A stretch of 64,000 bases of DNA from Lewinellaceae bacterium (GCA_020636255.1 JACJYE010000008.1:62001-126000); one strand, 5' to 3'. Positions 15,492 through 24,336 are shown, counted from the stretch's first letter. A program made the numbers and translations. Notes: generated by a model from the letters alone, not told the origin.

Positions 15492-18389
15492 ATGAGGCAG
15501 TTTCTTACTACAGCATTCTTAGTATTCATAGCCTTAAGTGCCTTTGCACAGAAAGGAATTATCAGGGGAACCGTGATCGAGGACGAGAGCGGTTTCGAAG
15601 TAATTGGCGCCAACATACTAGTAAAGGAAACCGGTACCGGCAACGTAACCGACCTGGATGGGACATTTTCTATAGATATCGCACCGGGGGCCTATACCTT
15701 GCAGATCTCCTATATCGGTTTTCAGAACCTGACGATTGAAGGCGTAGAGGTGAAAGACGGTGCAGTGAATGTACTGGGCGAGATCCGTTTGGGTGAAGAC
15801 GCCATGGAGCTCGAGGAAGTCGTGATCACCGCCAAAGCGATCCGCTCTACCGAAGCCGCCCTGATGACCATCAAAAAGAAAGCACCGGCGATGCTCGATG
15901 GTATTTCCTCTTCTCTGATGAAGCTGACCGGTGATGCCACTGCTGTAGAAGCTGCCAAACGCGTGACCGGCGTATCCATCGAAGGAGGAAAGTACGTCTA
16001 TGTTCGCGGCCTGGGTGACCGCTATTCCAAAACAACCCTCAACGCTGTTGATGTACCCGGGCTGGACCCCGACCGCAATACCATACAGATGGATATTTTC
16101 CCTACAGCGCTGCTCAACAATATCGTGGTCAGTAAGAACTTCACAGCCGATATGCCGGCCGACTTCACCGGTGGCCTGACGAACATAGAGACCAAAGACT
16201 TTCCCGAAGATAAGATCATCACGGCTTCGGTGAGCATTGGCTATAACCCCGCCATGAACCTGAACAGCGAATTCCTGACGTATAAGGGCGGGAAAACCGA
16301 CTTCCTGGGTTTTGACGATGGCGCCAGGGCATTGCCCGACGGTGCAGATGCTGAAGAAATACCTACGCCGATCTCCGTTATCAATGGCCAACATACAAAA
16401 CAGGACGTCCATGACTTCGTCTCCAGCTTCAATCCGGAAATGGGGGCGGAAAAACAAACGAGCTTCCTCGATTATAGCGCCAGCATTTCATTAGGCAATC
16501 AATTCAAGCTCGGTTCAGAACAAGGTGGCAAGGGGACGTTGGGTTATATTTTCTCCTTGTCTTACAAAAATGACTACACCTACTACGATGACGTCTATTA
16601 CGGGGAATACCAGCGGTTAGCGGCTAGTGACGTATACCCCCTGCGTTATGCCAATATTCAGCAGGGCCAGATCGGCGAACGCAATACGCTCGTCGGCATA
16701 CTGGGTGGGCTCGCTTACAAAACGGCCTTTTCCAAGTACCGCCTGACGGCTATGCGACTGCAGAACGGCGTAAGCCGCGCCGGCCAGTTTAGCCTGGACA
16801 ACAACGGTGATGCGGTTGGCCAGTCGGGCTTTGTCGGCATATCCAACAACCTGGAATACAACCAGCGTTCGCTCACCAATATCCTGCTGAACGGTACGCA
16901 CGTCTTCGAAAATAAAGGCTGGGAACTGGATTGGCGTTTATCTCCTACCCTTTCCACTTCGGATGACCCGGACATCCGCAAAGCCGCTTTCTCGGTCAGC
17001 CCGCGCGATACCTTCATCAATGCCGGCGAAGGCGGCAACCCTGCACGCCTGTGGCGTTCCCTGAGCGAAATGAACGCAGTAGCGAAAGTAGACCTTACCA
17101 AGTCATACAAGTTCAGGGGCGAAAACGCCAAGCTGAAGTTCGGTGGGAGCTATACCTACAAGGAAAGGGATTATAAGATCCTGCTCTTCGATATTCAGTT
17201 CTTCGGTGGCTCCCAGTCCTTCCCTTCCGGCGACCCCAACAGCATTCTGGAACCGTCCAGGATCTATCCGGAAGGCAACGTTTATATCCAATCGGGCAAT
17301 ATCCTGCCCAACCCCAACGAATATAATTCTACCGTTAGCAATACGGCATTTTACGTATCCAATGAAGCGAACCTGCTGCCCAACCTGAAGGCCATACTGG
17401 GCGTTCGTGCAGAAAAGTACGTACAGCGCCATACCGGCCGCGACGTCATCTTCGCCCAGGGTGGTGACGGCAACAACCTGGATGACGAAAAGGTACTGGA
17501 TGCACTGGATTTCTTCCCGTCAGCCAACCTGATCTACTCCCTTACCGCTGATATGAATATCCGTGCGGCTTACTCCAGGACCATTGCCCGCCCCTCTTTC
17601 AAGGAATTGTCGTTTGCGCAGATCATCGACCCCCTTTCCAACCGCATTTTCAACGGTAGCTTGTTCTCTTACCCCGACTGGGGTGGTAAGCTGGTTGAAA
17701 CCCGTATCGACAACTTCGACCTGCGCTGGGAGCTGTTCCAGGAAGGCGGGCAGCTGTTCTCTCTGAGCGGTTTCTACAAGTTCTTCGACAGCCCCATCGA
17801 ACTGGTACGTATCCCGACGCAGCAGACCAGCTCGGAATTCCAGCCCCGCAACGTGGGTGACGGCCAGGTGTATGGCGTGGAAGTCGAGATCAGGAAGAAC
17901 CTGAGCTTTATTTCTCCTGCGCTCGAAAACCTGAGCCTGAGCGGTAATGTAACCTTCGTAGAATCTATAATTGAGATGACACAGACCGAGCTCAATTCGC
18001 GGAAAAACTTTGCGCGCGAAGGAGAAACCATTGAAGATACCCGCCAGATGGCCGGCCAGGCGCCCTATGTCGTCAACGCCGGGATCGCCTATAGCAACCC
18101 GGATGCGGGCCTTGACGCCGGCCTGTTCTATAATGTAAAAGGAAAGACCCTGGAGATCATCAGCTCCGGCCTTTATCCCGATGTGTTCTTCAAGCCGTTC
18201 AACAGCCTGAACTTCAGCCTGAACAAGAGGATCGGGAAAGCCCAGAACACTGCTATCGATTTCAAAGTTTCCAACATCCTGAATGACGACCTGGAACGGG
18301 CTTTCTCTTCTTACGAAGCGGATGATGAGTTGTTCAGCAGGTTCAGCCCCGGGATCTCTTTCAGCCTCGGGGTGAGCCACGAGTTCTAA
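15492..18389 (+). CDS. TonB-dependent outer membrane receptor
   Basis: 965 residues. A signal peptide (MRQFLTTAFLVFIALSAFAQ) is followed by a carboxypeptidase-regulatory-like beta-sandwich (residues ~22-105, with VTDLDGTFSIDI and YIGF). Next come a short helical linker (residues ~120-160), the plug with the conserved YVYVRGLGDRYSKTTLNAV block, and a beta-barrel ending in Phe (FSLGVSHEF), the outer-membrane insertion signal. This subclass lacks a SusD partner; the lipoprotein upstream may serve that role. Energy comes from TonB/ExbBD, not present here. A TTG at 15465 in the same frame would extend the gene by nine residues, but the signal peptide starts at 15492. Confidence 0.92.
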   Translation: MRQFLTTAFLVFIALSAFAQKGIIRGTVIEDESGFEVIGANILVKETGTGNVTDLDGTFSIDIAPGAYTLQISYIGFQNLTIEGVEVKDGAVNVLGEIRLGEDAMELEEVVITAKAIRSTEAALMTIKKKAPAMLDGISSSLMKLTGDATAVEAAKRVTGVSIEGGKYVYVRGLGDRYSKTTLNAVDVPGLDPDRNTIQMDIFPTALLNNIVVSKNFTADMPADFTGGLTNIETKDFPEDKIITASVSIGYNPAMNLNSEFLTYKGGKTDFLGFDDGARALPDGADAEEIPTPISVINGQHTKQDVHDFVSSFNPEMGAEKQTSFLDYSASISLGNQFKLGSEQGGKGTLGYIFSLSYKNDYTYYDDVYYGEYQRLAASDVYPLRYANIQQGQIGERNTLVGILGGLAYKTAFSKYRLTAMRLQNGVSRAGQFSLDNNGDAVGQSGFVGISNNLEYNQRSLTNILLNGTHVFENKGWELDWRLSPTLSTSDDPDIRKAAFSVSPRDTFINAGEGGNPARLWRSLSEMNAVAKVDLTKSYKFRGENAKLKFGGSYTYKERDYKILLFDIQFFGGSQSFPSGDPNSILEPSRIYPEGNVYIQSGNILPNPNEYNSTVSNTAFYVSNEANLLPNLKAILGVRAEKYVQRHTGRDVIFAQGGDGNNLDDEKVLDALDFFPSANLIYSLTADMNIRAAYSRTIARPSFKELSFAQIIDPLSNRIFNGSLFSYPDWGGKLVETRIDNFDLRWELFQEGGQLFSLSGFYKFFDSPIELVRIPTQQTSSEFQPRNVGDGQVYGVEVEIRKNLSFISPALENLSLSGNVTFVESIIEMTQTELNSRKNFAREGETIEDTRQMAGQAPYVVNAGIAYSNPDAGLDAGLFYNVKGKTLEIISSGLYPDVFFKPFNSLNFSLNKRIGKAQNTAIDFKVSNILNDDLERAFSSYEADDELFSRFSPGISFSLGVSHEF

Positions 18390-18428
18390 TGAAGAGCGCA
18401 CACCGGTAAGTGTGTGTTACACTGAGAT

Positions 18429-18486
18429 ACACAAAGCCACACAAAGAAGGGGATAGCCATCGCCTTACTTTTGTGTGGCTTTGTGT
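18429..18486. terminator. Bidirectional terminator-like inverted repeat
   Basis: ACACAAAGCCACACAAA at 18429-18445 pairs perfectly with 18470-18486 (17 bp, loop of about 24 bases). It lies between the convergent TonB receptor and aspartyl protease genes. The arms themselves contain the word ACACAAA repeated, a common intergenic motif in this group. Confidence 0.65.
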
Positions 18487-18537
18487 AACAAAAAGAGGTT
18501 TATCGGAGTAGCCTCCAAACAAGCTCTCAATGTTTAT

Positions 18538-19503
18538 TTAGGGGATTAACTCTGCCTCCTCTCCGTGAATTCCCCAGATACTCAGCTGATTGGAGGCATA
18601 ATTGATGGAAAAGGCCAGGCCTTTAAAAAAGGGATACCCTAAAAAGCCATCGATATGGATACCAGACTCTTCAAGATGCGAAAGGCCCGTCACCAGGTAT
18701 GTCGTATTCTGGATGGGAAGATTTTCAAACGTGATCGCTGAAGTGCTGATAACCTGAACTTCCCGGGGCTCTTCGGCAAACCCCTGTAATTGTTTATGGC
18801 CTACTATCTCATAGGCTCCCCCCGATAACTGATCCAGCACTTTTTGATCGAGCAAATTTGAGGTGCAGCCGCTATCGAAGCCAAAGCGGAACGTTCGGCT
18901 TCCTGCCTTGGCAGAGATCACAGGCAAGTGGCCTTCTATAGTAAAAGGGATGGTGCTGATCGGTTGTGTTATACGGTTGAGGTAATTTTTTTTGCCGTCC
19001 AATATGATGATCTGCTTCGTTTGGGGGTTAACCAGTATCTCCCGGTCGGAAAAGATCTGATAACCGATTATGCCAAGCACTTTTCTTTGGTAAGCTTCTT
19101 CCAGGTGGCTGATATCCAGGCCGATGGCCTCTATCCCCTTCTTTTCGATACCCGCCCAGGAAAACTGGTTGACGGTAATGGCGTGCGGCTTGATATCATC
19201 GGTGATCCCCTGCCATTCTTCGGTTCCACCTTTCATATTCTCGCCATTGATGATCAGGGAAGGAGCGCCTGTATCCAGGATGAAATTCCCCCACTGCCCT
19301 TCTACTTCGGCTTTCACAAATATCAGCCCGTCTACCAGTTCAAAGGGGACTTTAGTATAACTCACAGCCTGAACTAAGGGTAAAACATCATCTGTTCCGG
19401 CGTAAATACTATAGCGTTGCCCTTCCTGTGAAAAGCCTGGCACGGCCTGTATCATCATCAAAACAGCTATCACTGGGGCCCACTTCCTTTTCCTGGTGTT
19501 CAT
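18538..19503 (-). CDS. Secreted retropepsin-like aspartyl protease
   Basis: 321 residues with an N-terminal signal peptide (residues 1-25, ending near GFSQ). Two aspartyl-protease half domains are visible: the first motif ILDTGAPSLI has Asp77-Thr-Gly, the second FGFDSGCTSNLL has Asp210-Ser-Gly, each followed by a hydrophobic flap and strand. This double retropepsin arrangement is common in Bacteroidota periplasmic proteins annotated as aspartyl proteases. Substrates are unknown. It is a single gene converging on the TonB receptor. A 14-bp hairpin lies upstream at 19559-19591, within its probable leader. Confidence 0.82.
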   Translation of the reverse strand: MNTRKRKWAPVIAVLMMIQAVPGFSQEGQRYSIYAGTDDVLPLVQAVSYTKVPFELVDGLIFVKAEVEGQWGNFILDTGAPSLIINGENMKGGTEEWQGITDDIKPHAITVNQFSWAGIEKKGIEAIGLDISHLEEAYQRKVLGIIGYQIFSDREILVNPQTKQIIILDGKKNYLNRITQPISTIPFTIEGHLPVISAKAGSRTFRFGFDSGCTSNLLDQKVLDQLSGGAYEIVGHKQLQGFAEEPREVQVISTSAITFENLPIQNTTYLVTGLSHLEESGIHIDGFLGYPFFKGLAFSINYASNQLSIWGIHGEEAELIP

Positions 19504-19558
19504 ATCCGTCCATTTTATGGCATAGCCTGTGGTAAAATCACTTCATCATGTATTGTTT

Positions 19559-19591
19559 AAAAAATAAGCTCTCCCTAAGAGCTTATTTTTT
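19559..19591. terminator. Hairpin with T tract upstream of the aspartyl protease
   Basis: Arms AAAAAATAAGCTCT (19559-19572) and its complement (19578-19591) form a 14-bp stem with a five-base loop and terminal A/T runs that would serve as a U tract in either direction. No gene ends nearby on the plus strand, so it may be an attenuator in the minus-strand protease leader or a relic. Confidence 0.6.
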
Positions 19592-19738
19592 GATCACCGC
19601 TTTACTTTGTATTAATATTCAATTAACATTCAGTTAACATAAGAACGATCTTACCTTTACTTTAGTTCTGTATGGCGGAGCTAATATCAGGTAGGGGTAA
19701 TATTTAACAGGAGTGGACGGTAAGCACTGAAAAAAACC

Positions 19739-19746
19739 TACCTTTG
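19739..19746 (+). promoter_or_regulatory. TAnnTTTG motif immediately before the acyltransferase ATG
   Basis: TACCTTTG matches the -7 consensus exactly and ends five bases before the ATG at 19752. If used, transcription would start at or next to the start codon, giving a leaderless mRNA. No -33 TTTG is visible at the usual distance. Confidence 0.35.
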
Positions 19747-19751
19747 GATAC

Positions 19752-20330
19752 ATGTGGAAGCGGCTTGCTCAATTTCTGTTACGGCTGTCCGGCTGGCGCC
19801 TGGGGCCGGATATCCCTCCGGAAGTGCAGCGATGCGTCATCACCGCAGCGCCTCATACCTCCAACTGGGATATCTGGTACGCCCGCCTTGGGTTTTATAT
19901 CATGGATATCCCCTTGCGCTTTACCATTAAAAGGGAGTGGATGCGTTTTCCTTTCAGCCTGCTGATCAGGCCCCTTGGCGGGCTGGCCATCGACCGGCGC
20001 GCCCGCACCGAAACTGGGGAGCGCCCCAGTTATGTAGAAGTAATGGCAGGCTTATTCGAGAAGTACCAGCGCATTGCCGTTATGGTGACGCCCGAAGGCA
20101 CCCGCGCGCGCTCCACCCGCTGGAAGACGGGTTTTTACTACGCCGCCCTAAGCGCCGGCGTCCCTATTTGCCTGGGCTATCTGGACTACGCCAATAAGAT
20201 TGCCGGCGTAGGCCCGGCAATCTATCCTACAGGCGACATAAACGCGGACATGCGGAAGATCATGGATTTTTACCGGAAGCTCAAAGGCAAACGCCCGCAA
20301 TTGTTCAGCCTGGATGAACGGTATGCTTGA
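19752..20330 (+). CDS. Lysophospholipid acyltransferase family protein (PlsC-like)
   Basis: 192 residues. The HX4D catalytic motif is HTSNWD at residues 35-40, and the glycerophosphate-binding motif TPEGTRAR is at residues 113-120, with GGLAIDR between them as the third family block. It should transfer an acyl group to a lysophospholipid or related lipid at the inner membrane face. It is shorter than typical PlsC and lacks clear membrane spans, resembling the small acyltransferases of Bacteroidota. It stands alone upstream of the ars operon, 54 bp before arsR, and may or may not read through into it. Confidence 0.87.
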   Translation: MWKRLAQFLLRLSGWRLGPDIPPEVQRCVITAAPHTSNWDIWYARLGFYIMDIPLRFTIKREWMRFPFSLLIRPLGGLAIDRRARTETGERPSYVEVMAGLFEKYQRIAVMVTPEGTRARSTRWKTGFYYAALSAGVPICLGYLDYANKIAGVGPAIYPTGDINADMRKIMDFYRKLKGKRPQLFSLDERYA

Positions 20331-20352
20331 GAACCTATTTTTTGAACAACAC

Positions 20353-20372
20353 TTATCGTGTTTTTACGATAA
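20353..20372 (+). promoter_or_regulatory. Predicted ArsR operator dyad
   Basis: TTATCGT (20353-20359) and ACGATAA (20366-20372) form a perfect dyad with a six-base T-rich spacer, ending 12 bp before the arsR ATG. Position and symmetry fit autoregulation by the ArsR/SmtB repressor encoded immediately downstream. Confidence 0.65.
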
Positions 20373-20384
20373 ACTATAAAAAGT

Positions 20385-20690
20385 ATGCCAACGCCCTCAC
20401 TTCCCTATACCGCCCAACAGGAAAAGCTGGCGCGCTACGCCAAAGCCCTATCCCATCCGGCAAGGATCTATATCCTCAGGTTTCTGGACAAACAGTGCGC
20501 CTGTTATGTCGGAAATATCGTGGATGAACTGCCTATGGCGCAGTCTTCTGTCTCGCAACATCTTAAAGAGCTCAAAAATGCGGGCCTCATACAAGGAACC
20601 GTTGAACCCCCGAAAATCAAATACTGCATCAACCGGGAGAACTGGCGGGAAGCCCAGGCTATGTTCGCGGCCCTGTTCGAAGAGAGATAA
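20385..20690 (+). CDS. arsR: ArsR/SmtB-family metalloregulator
   Basis: A 101-residue winged-helix repressor. The recognition region reads VDELPMAQSSVSQHLKELKN (residues ~46-65), preceded by ALSHPARIYILRFL, the family's first helices. Cys38 and Cys40 (KQCACYVG) sit at the start of the DNA-binding region, where ArsR proteins carry thiols for As(III) or Sb(III); two cysteines are visible and a third (Cys85) lies in IKYCINRE. When metalloid binds, it should release the dyad at 20353-20372. It heads a five-gene run with ArsE/ArsP/ArsF/ArsG-like genes. Confidence 0.9.
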   Translation: MPTPSLPYTAQQEKLARYAKALSHPARIYILRFLDKQCACYVGNIVDELPMAQSSVSQHLKELKNAGLIQGTVEPPKIKYCINRENWREAQAMFAALFEER

Positions 20691-20766
20691 AAATCTCCTG
20701 CCTCAATGATAAAAATCAATGTTTTTTTGCCCGCCTTCATCGTATTTCGCCTATAAACTATTAAAC

Positions 20767-21000
20767 ATGAAGAATATCAAAATATTGGGTACGGGCTGCC
20801 CCAAATGCAAACAAACGGAAGCTATCGTCCGCCAGGCGGTGGAAGAACTGGGGGCCGACGCACAAATTGAAAAGGTGGAAGACATTATGCAGATCATGAT
20901 GTACAATGTGGTGTCCACACCGGCGGTTGTGGTCGATGGGGAAGTCCGGATCAAGGGCCGGATACCAAGCCTTGGCGAAGTTAAAGCGATCCTGAACTGA
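20767..21000 (+). CDS. Small thioredoxin-fold protein, ArsE-like
   Basis: A 77-residue redox protein of the TM0996/MTH895 glutaredoxin-like family. The active site GCPKC gives Cys11 and Cys14, and VVSTPAVVVDG holds the cis-proline loop. It probably passes electrons to the ArsF-like lipoprotein or keeps metalloid thiols reduced. The ATG at 20767 is chosen because the fold begins at MKNIKILGTG; a longer frame from 20719 lacks family support. In organoarsenical operons such small thioredoxins accompany ArsF and ArsG, hence the ArsE-like label, which is by context rather than by a distinctive motif. Confidence 0.8.
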   Translation: MKNIKILGTGCPKCKQTEAIVRQAVEELGADAQIEKVEDIMQIMMYNVVSTPAVVVDGEVRIKGRIPSLGEVKAILN

Positions 21001-21045
21001 GCACTTGTTTGCTGGCCCGGCTGGCTGAAGCATAAGCATTACGCT

Positions 21046-22368
21046 ATGGAATGGAAAAGGGAAGCCCGCATCCTGTTCTGGATGGTTTCGGTATTTCTGT
21101 TCGCTTTCTTTCTGCCTGTAAATTCAGGCAGGTTCCAGGAAGCTATCCTGGCCATGTTTGACCTGACGAAATGGTACGCGCGCGAACACGTCATCCTGTG
21201 CCTCCTGCCGGCCTTCTTCATCGCGGGCGTTATTGCCGTTTTTATCAGCCAGGGCGCGGTTATCAAATACTTTGGCGCCAACGCCAGTAAATGGCTGGCA
21301 TACTCAGTAGCTTCTATATCGGGCACGATACTGGCGGTATGCAGCTGCACCATTTTGCCCTTATTTTCGAGCATTCACAAACGAGGCGCGGGCCTGGGCC
21401 CGGCTGTGGCCTTCCTCTATTCAGGCCCGGCCATCAATATTTTAGCGATCATCCTGACCGCCAGGATACTGGGGCTGGAGATGGGCATAGCGCGCACTGT
21501 TGGCGCCGTCGTTTTTGCGGTAGTGATCGGGCTGGCCATGTCCTTTATCTACCGCAAAGAAGAAAAAGCAAAAGCTGAAGCGCAACTAAATTTTCCGGAC
21601 GTCCCCGAAAAGCGGCCGCTCTGGCAAACGGCCTTACACTTCTTCACCCTTGTCCTGATCCTGGTGTTCGCCAACTGGGGCAGGCCGGGCGAAGGCGTTA
21701 GCGGTGGCGCCTGGTACTGGCTGTGGGCAAATAAATGGGCTATCACGGCTGTTTTTTCCCTGTTGCTGGTTTTCTCCCTGATCTACATCCTGAAATTAAA
21801 ATGGCAGCTTGTTATCTCGGCTGCCATCTTAACTGCAGCATCGGCCTGGTTTTCGCCAACACCACTGATACCGGTAGTAGTGGGCATCATCGGGCTTAGC
21901 GCTATAACGTTTTTGGACAAGAACGAAGCCGAAAATCGAGAATGGGCCATTTCAACCTGGGGGTTCGCCAAACAGATCATGCCTTTGCTGGCCCTCGGCG
22001 TACTCGCCGCCGGCCTACTGCTGGGGTCTACCCACGACGATACGCAAATGGCCGGGCTCATCCCCAATGAGTGGGTCGCCTGGCTGGTGGGCGGCAATTC
22101 CCTGCTGTCCAATTTTTTCGCCTCAGTAGTAGGTGCGTTTATGTACTTCGCCACCCTTACCGAGGTGCCTATCCTGCAAGGCCTGATCGGAGCGGGCATG
22201 GGCAAGGGCCCGGCCCTTGCCTTATTGCTGGCAGGGCCTTCCTTGTCGTTGCCCAATATGCTGGTGATCCGGGATGTGATGGGCTCACAGAAAACGCTGG
22301 TGTATGTCCTGCTGGTCGTTATCATGGCCACCGTTTCGGGGCTGCTTTATGGTACATTATTCTCCTGA
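21046..22368 (+). CDS. DUF318/ArsP-like permease
   Basis: A 440-residue membrane protein with about ten spans and the family motif LAVCSCTILPLFSSIH (Cys99, Cys101), repeated in pattern by the second-half segment YFATLTEVPILQGL. This is the PF03773-type permease that includes ArsP, an exporter of trivalent organoarsenicals. The cysteine pair in the first motif is characteristic. A cytosolic loop rich in Lys/Glu lies near residues 168-185. It lies between the ArsE-like thioredoxin and the ArsF-like lipoprotein, supporting a metalloid or organometalloid efflux role. Confidence 0.85.
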   Translation: MEWKREARILFWMVSVFLFAFFLPVNSGRFQEAILAMFDLTKWYAREHVILCLLPAFFIAGVIAVFISQGAVIKYFGANASKWLAYSVASISGTILAVCSCTILPLFSSIHKRGAGLGPAVAFLYSGPAINILAIILTARILGLEMGIARTVGAVVFAVVIGLAMSFIYRKEEKAKAEAQLNFPDVPEKRPLWQTALHFFTLVLILVFANWGRPGEGVSGGAWYWLWANKWAITAVFSLLLVFSLIYILKLKWQLVISAAILTAASAWFSPTPLIPVVVGIIGLSAITFLDKNEAENREWAISTWGFAKQIMPLLALGVLAAGLLLGSTHDDTQMAGLIPNEWVAWLVGGNSLLSNFFASVVGAFMYFATLTEVPILQGLIGAGMGKGPALALLLAGPSLSLPNMLVIRDVMGSQKTLVYVLLVVIMATVSGLLYGTLFS

Positions 22369-22414
22369 AAGTTGTTTGGTGGGCCGAATATTCAAACTCA
22401 AAATATCAACAGCT

Positions 22415-22870
22415 ATGAAGTTATTCTTTCCTCAGCTATTCTTCATATCATTGTTATTGTTCTTTGCCAGTTGCTCCGGCAACGCTCAATCCCAGGGACA
22501 AAAAAAAGCTTTGTCAACCAACAACGGCAGCCGGGTCGAAGTGCTGGACTTCCACACTACCCATCGTTGCAAAGCCTGCCTTGCTATTGAGGACAATACC
22601 CGCCGGCTGCTGGCGGAATCGTATGCCGACGAGATGAAAAAAGGGCTCATCACCTTCCGCCTGATCAATGCAGATGACGAGGCCAATGCGGCGATCGTGA
22701 AAAGGTACCTGGCTTTCGGTACCACACTGGTCATCAACACCGTGCATGACGGGCAGGAAAGCCATGTCGACCTGACGAGTTTTGCTTTCATGAACGCAGA
22801 CAACAAAGAGCAGTTCACCTCAGGGATAAAGGAGCACCTGGACGCCTCCCTTAAAAAGATACGGCCATGA
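22415..22870 (+). CDS. ArsF-like thioredoxin-fold lipoprotein (nitroreductase subunit family)
   Basis: 151 residues. A lipoprotein signal ends at Cys20 (LLFFASCSGNAQ). The mature part resembles thioredoxin-like proteins annotated as nitrophenyl compound nitroreductase subunit ArsF: VEVLDFHTTHRCKACLAIE with Cys52/Cys55 as the CXXC pair, then LLAESYADEMKKGLITFRLINADD and a final helix. In Shewanella, ArsE and ArsF take part in handling nitro-aromatic arsenicals before efflux by ArsG. The start at 22415 is fixed by the signal peptide. Its stop overlaps the ATG of the ArsG-like gene (ATGA), implying translational coupling. Confidence 0.8.
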   Translation: MKLFFPQLFFISLLLFFASCSGNAQSQGQKKALSTNNGSRVEVLDFHTTHRCKACLAIEDNTRRLLAESYADEMKKGLITFRLINADDEANAAIVKRYLAFGTTLVINTVHDGQESHVDLTSFAFMNADNKEQFTSGIKEHLDASLKKIRP

Positions 22871-23577
22871 CCGACTGGCTGCAAATGATGGCGGAGAGCC
22901 AGGATCTGCCCTGGCTCTCCGCCCTGGCCCTGGGCCTGCTCACCGCGATCAGCCCCTGCCCACTGGCCACAAACATCACCGCAACTGCATATCTGTCAAA
23001 GGAAATGGGCAGTAAGAAAGCTGTACTCTGGAGGGGTTTTTTATATACTCTGGGCAGAGGGGCCAGTTACACGACTATCGGTGTAGCCTTGTACTGGGGC
23101 GCCAGCCTGTTTCACGTTGCCCGCTTTTTTCAGTCGAAAGGAGAATTACTTCTGGCGCCCCTGCTCATCCTGACAGGCCTGATCATGCTGGGCATTATAC
23201 GCCTGGGTTTCTTAGGGCAGGGAAACTTTGTGGAGCGATTTTCTGAAAAGCTAAAAAACAAAGGGGCCCTTGGAGCATTGGTTATGGGTATGCTATTTGC
23301 TCTTGCCTTTTGCCCGTACAGCGGCGCATTGTACTTCGGCATGCTGATCCCTATGACGGTTGCCAGCCCATCCGGTTTATTCTTGCCGCTCCTATTCGCA
23401 CTGGGCACCGGTGTTCCTGTCATGATCTTTGCCTATCTGCTGGCGTTCAGCGCCTCAAAGGTGGGAACGGCATTCAATGCCATACGCAAAGTAGAGGTGG
23501 GTATGCGCTATGCAGCCGGTATTGTTTTCGTCCTTGCCGGCATATATTACAGCCTCATTTTCCTGCACTGGATCTGA
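22867..23577 (+). CDS. ArsG-like efflux permease (DsbD/CcdA superfamily)
   Basis: A 236-residue membrane protein with six to seven spans. The two redox cysteines typical of CcdA/DsbD-like transporters lie in SPCPLATNITA (Cys31) and AFCPYSGALYFG (Cys149). The combination with ArsF matches the ArsG family of aromatic arsenical efflux permeases; without that context it would be called a cytochrome c biogenesis or sulfite exporter-like protein. Translation is coupled to arsF by a 4-bp overlap. It closes the ars operon. Confidence 0.8.
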   Translation: MTDWLQMMAESQDLPWLSALALGLLTAISPCPLATNITATAYLSKEMGSKKAVLWRGFLYTLGRGASYTTIGVALYWGASLFHVARFFQSKGELLLAPLLILTGLIMLGIIRLGFLGQGNFVERFSEKLKNKGALGALVMGMLFALAFCPYSGALYFGMLIPMTVASPSGLFLPLLFALGTGVPVMIFAYLLAFSASKVGTAFNAIRKVEVGMRYAAGIVFVLAGIYYSLIFLHWI

Positions 23578-23697
23578 CAAGGCCGCGCCCGTAAAAAAAG
23601 CTCCAAGGCCCGAAGGGCACAACACAACGACAAACGCTATTCCCAGAGAAAGAATCCTACGAACCCTGAAGCTCTGATAAGTTGGTGCCAATTGGGC

Positions 23698-24336
23698 CTA
23701 TTCTTCGTCTTTTTCTTTTTGTTCCTTTTTGAGCGTAGCCAGAAACTGGTTGAAAGCCTTCTTCAGTTCGCTGCTTTTCTCCTTCCATTCCTCGCTGGCC
23801 TCTGCGGCCCATTCGTCCGTTTTCTTTTTGAGGGTATCGAGTTTTTCGCTGGCCTCCTTGCGAAATTCACCCCATTCTTCTACGGATTCCGCTTTCACTT
23901 TGGCCGAGAGCACTTTAAACTGAGCCTGGTACTGCAACAGGCGTCCGTTGAGTTCTTCCATAAAAGCAGCAGTTTTGGCGCCGCCTTTTTCCGCAGCGGC
24001 CTCCGCTTTACCCTGCATATCTTCGAGGGTAGCGGAGAGTTCCTCTTCCTGCTTTTCCAGTTCTTCGGCCGTAGTAGCGGGCCCTTTTTTCAATTTTTCC
24101 CGCAATTTATCAAAAGCCTCTTTCAGGTCTTCGGCTTCATCACGGGCCTCTTCACCGATTTCTTCCAGCCTGGCGCCGGCCTCGTCCATCCATTTGCGGG
24201 CGGCTTTTTTCTGCTCTTCCAGTTTTTCTTCAGCCTCTTTTCGGCCCAACTGAAATTGCAGCTGTAGCTCTTCGAGTTTGGTTTTCCAATGCTGAAGGTT
24301 TTCCTGCCATTGTTCCTGGAATGATTTTTCTGCCAT
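23698..24336 (-). CDS. Charged coiled-coil protein
   Basis: 212 residues dominated by Glu, Lys and Ala with heptad patterns from end to end and no signal peptide or membrane span. Several segments have an 11-residue amphipathic rhythm reminiscent of apolipoprotein or LEA-like helices (for example KLEELQLQFQLGRKEAEEK and ESVEEWGEFRKEASEK). Trp recurs at intervals (HWKTK, KWMDE, EEWGE, DEWAA, EEWKE). A role as a lipid- or stress-associated scaffold is possible but not shown. It is a single gene facing the ars operon and diverging from the small membrane protein genes. Confidence 0.75.
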   Translation of the reverse strand: MAEKSFQEQWQENLQHWKTKLEELQLQFQLGRKEAEEKLEEQKKAARKWMDEAGARLEEIGEEARDEAEDLKEAFDKLREKLKKGPATTAEELEKQEEELSATLEDMQGKAEAAAEKGGAKTAAFMEELNGRLLQYQAQFKVLSAKVKAESVEEWGEFRKEASEKLDTLKKKTDEWAAEASEEWKEKSSELKKAFNQFLATLKKEQKEKDEE

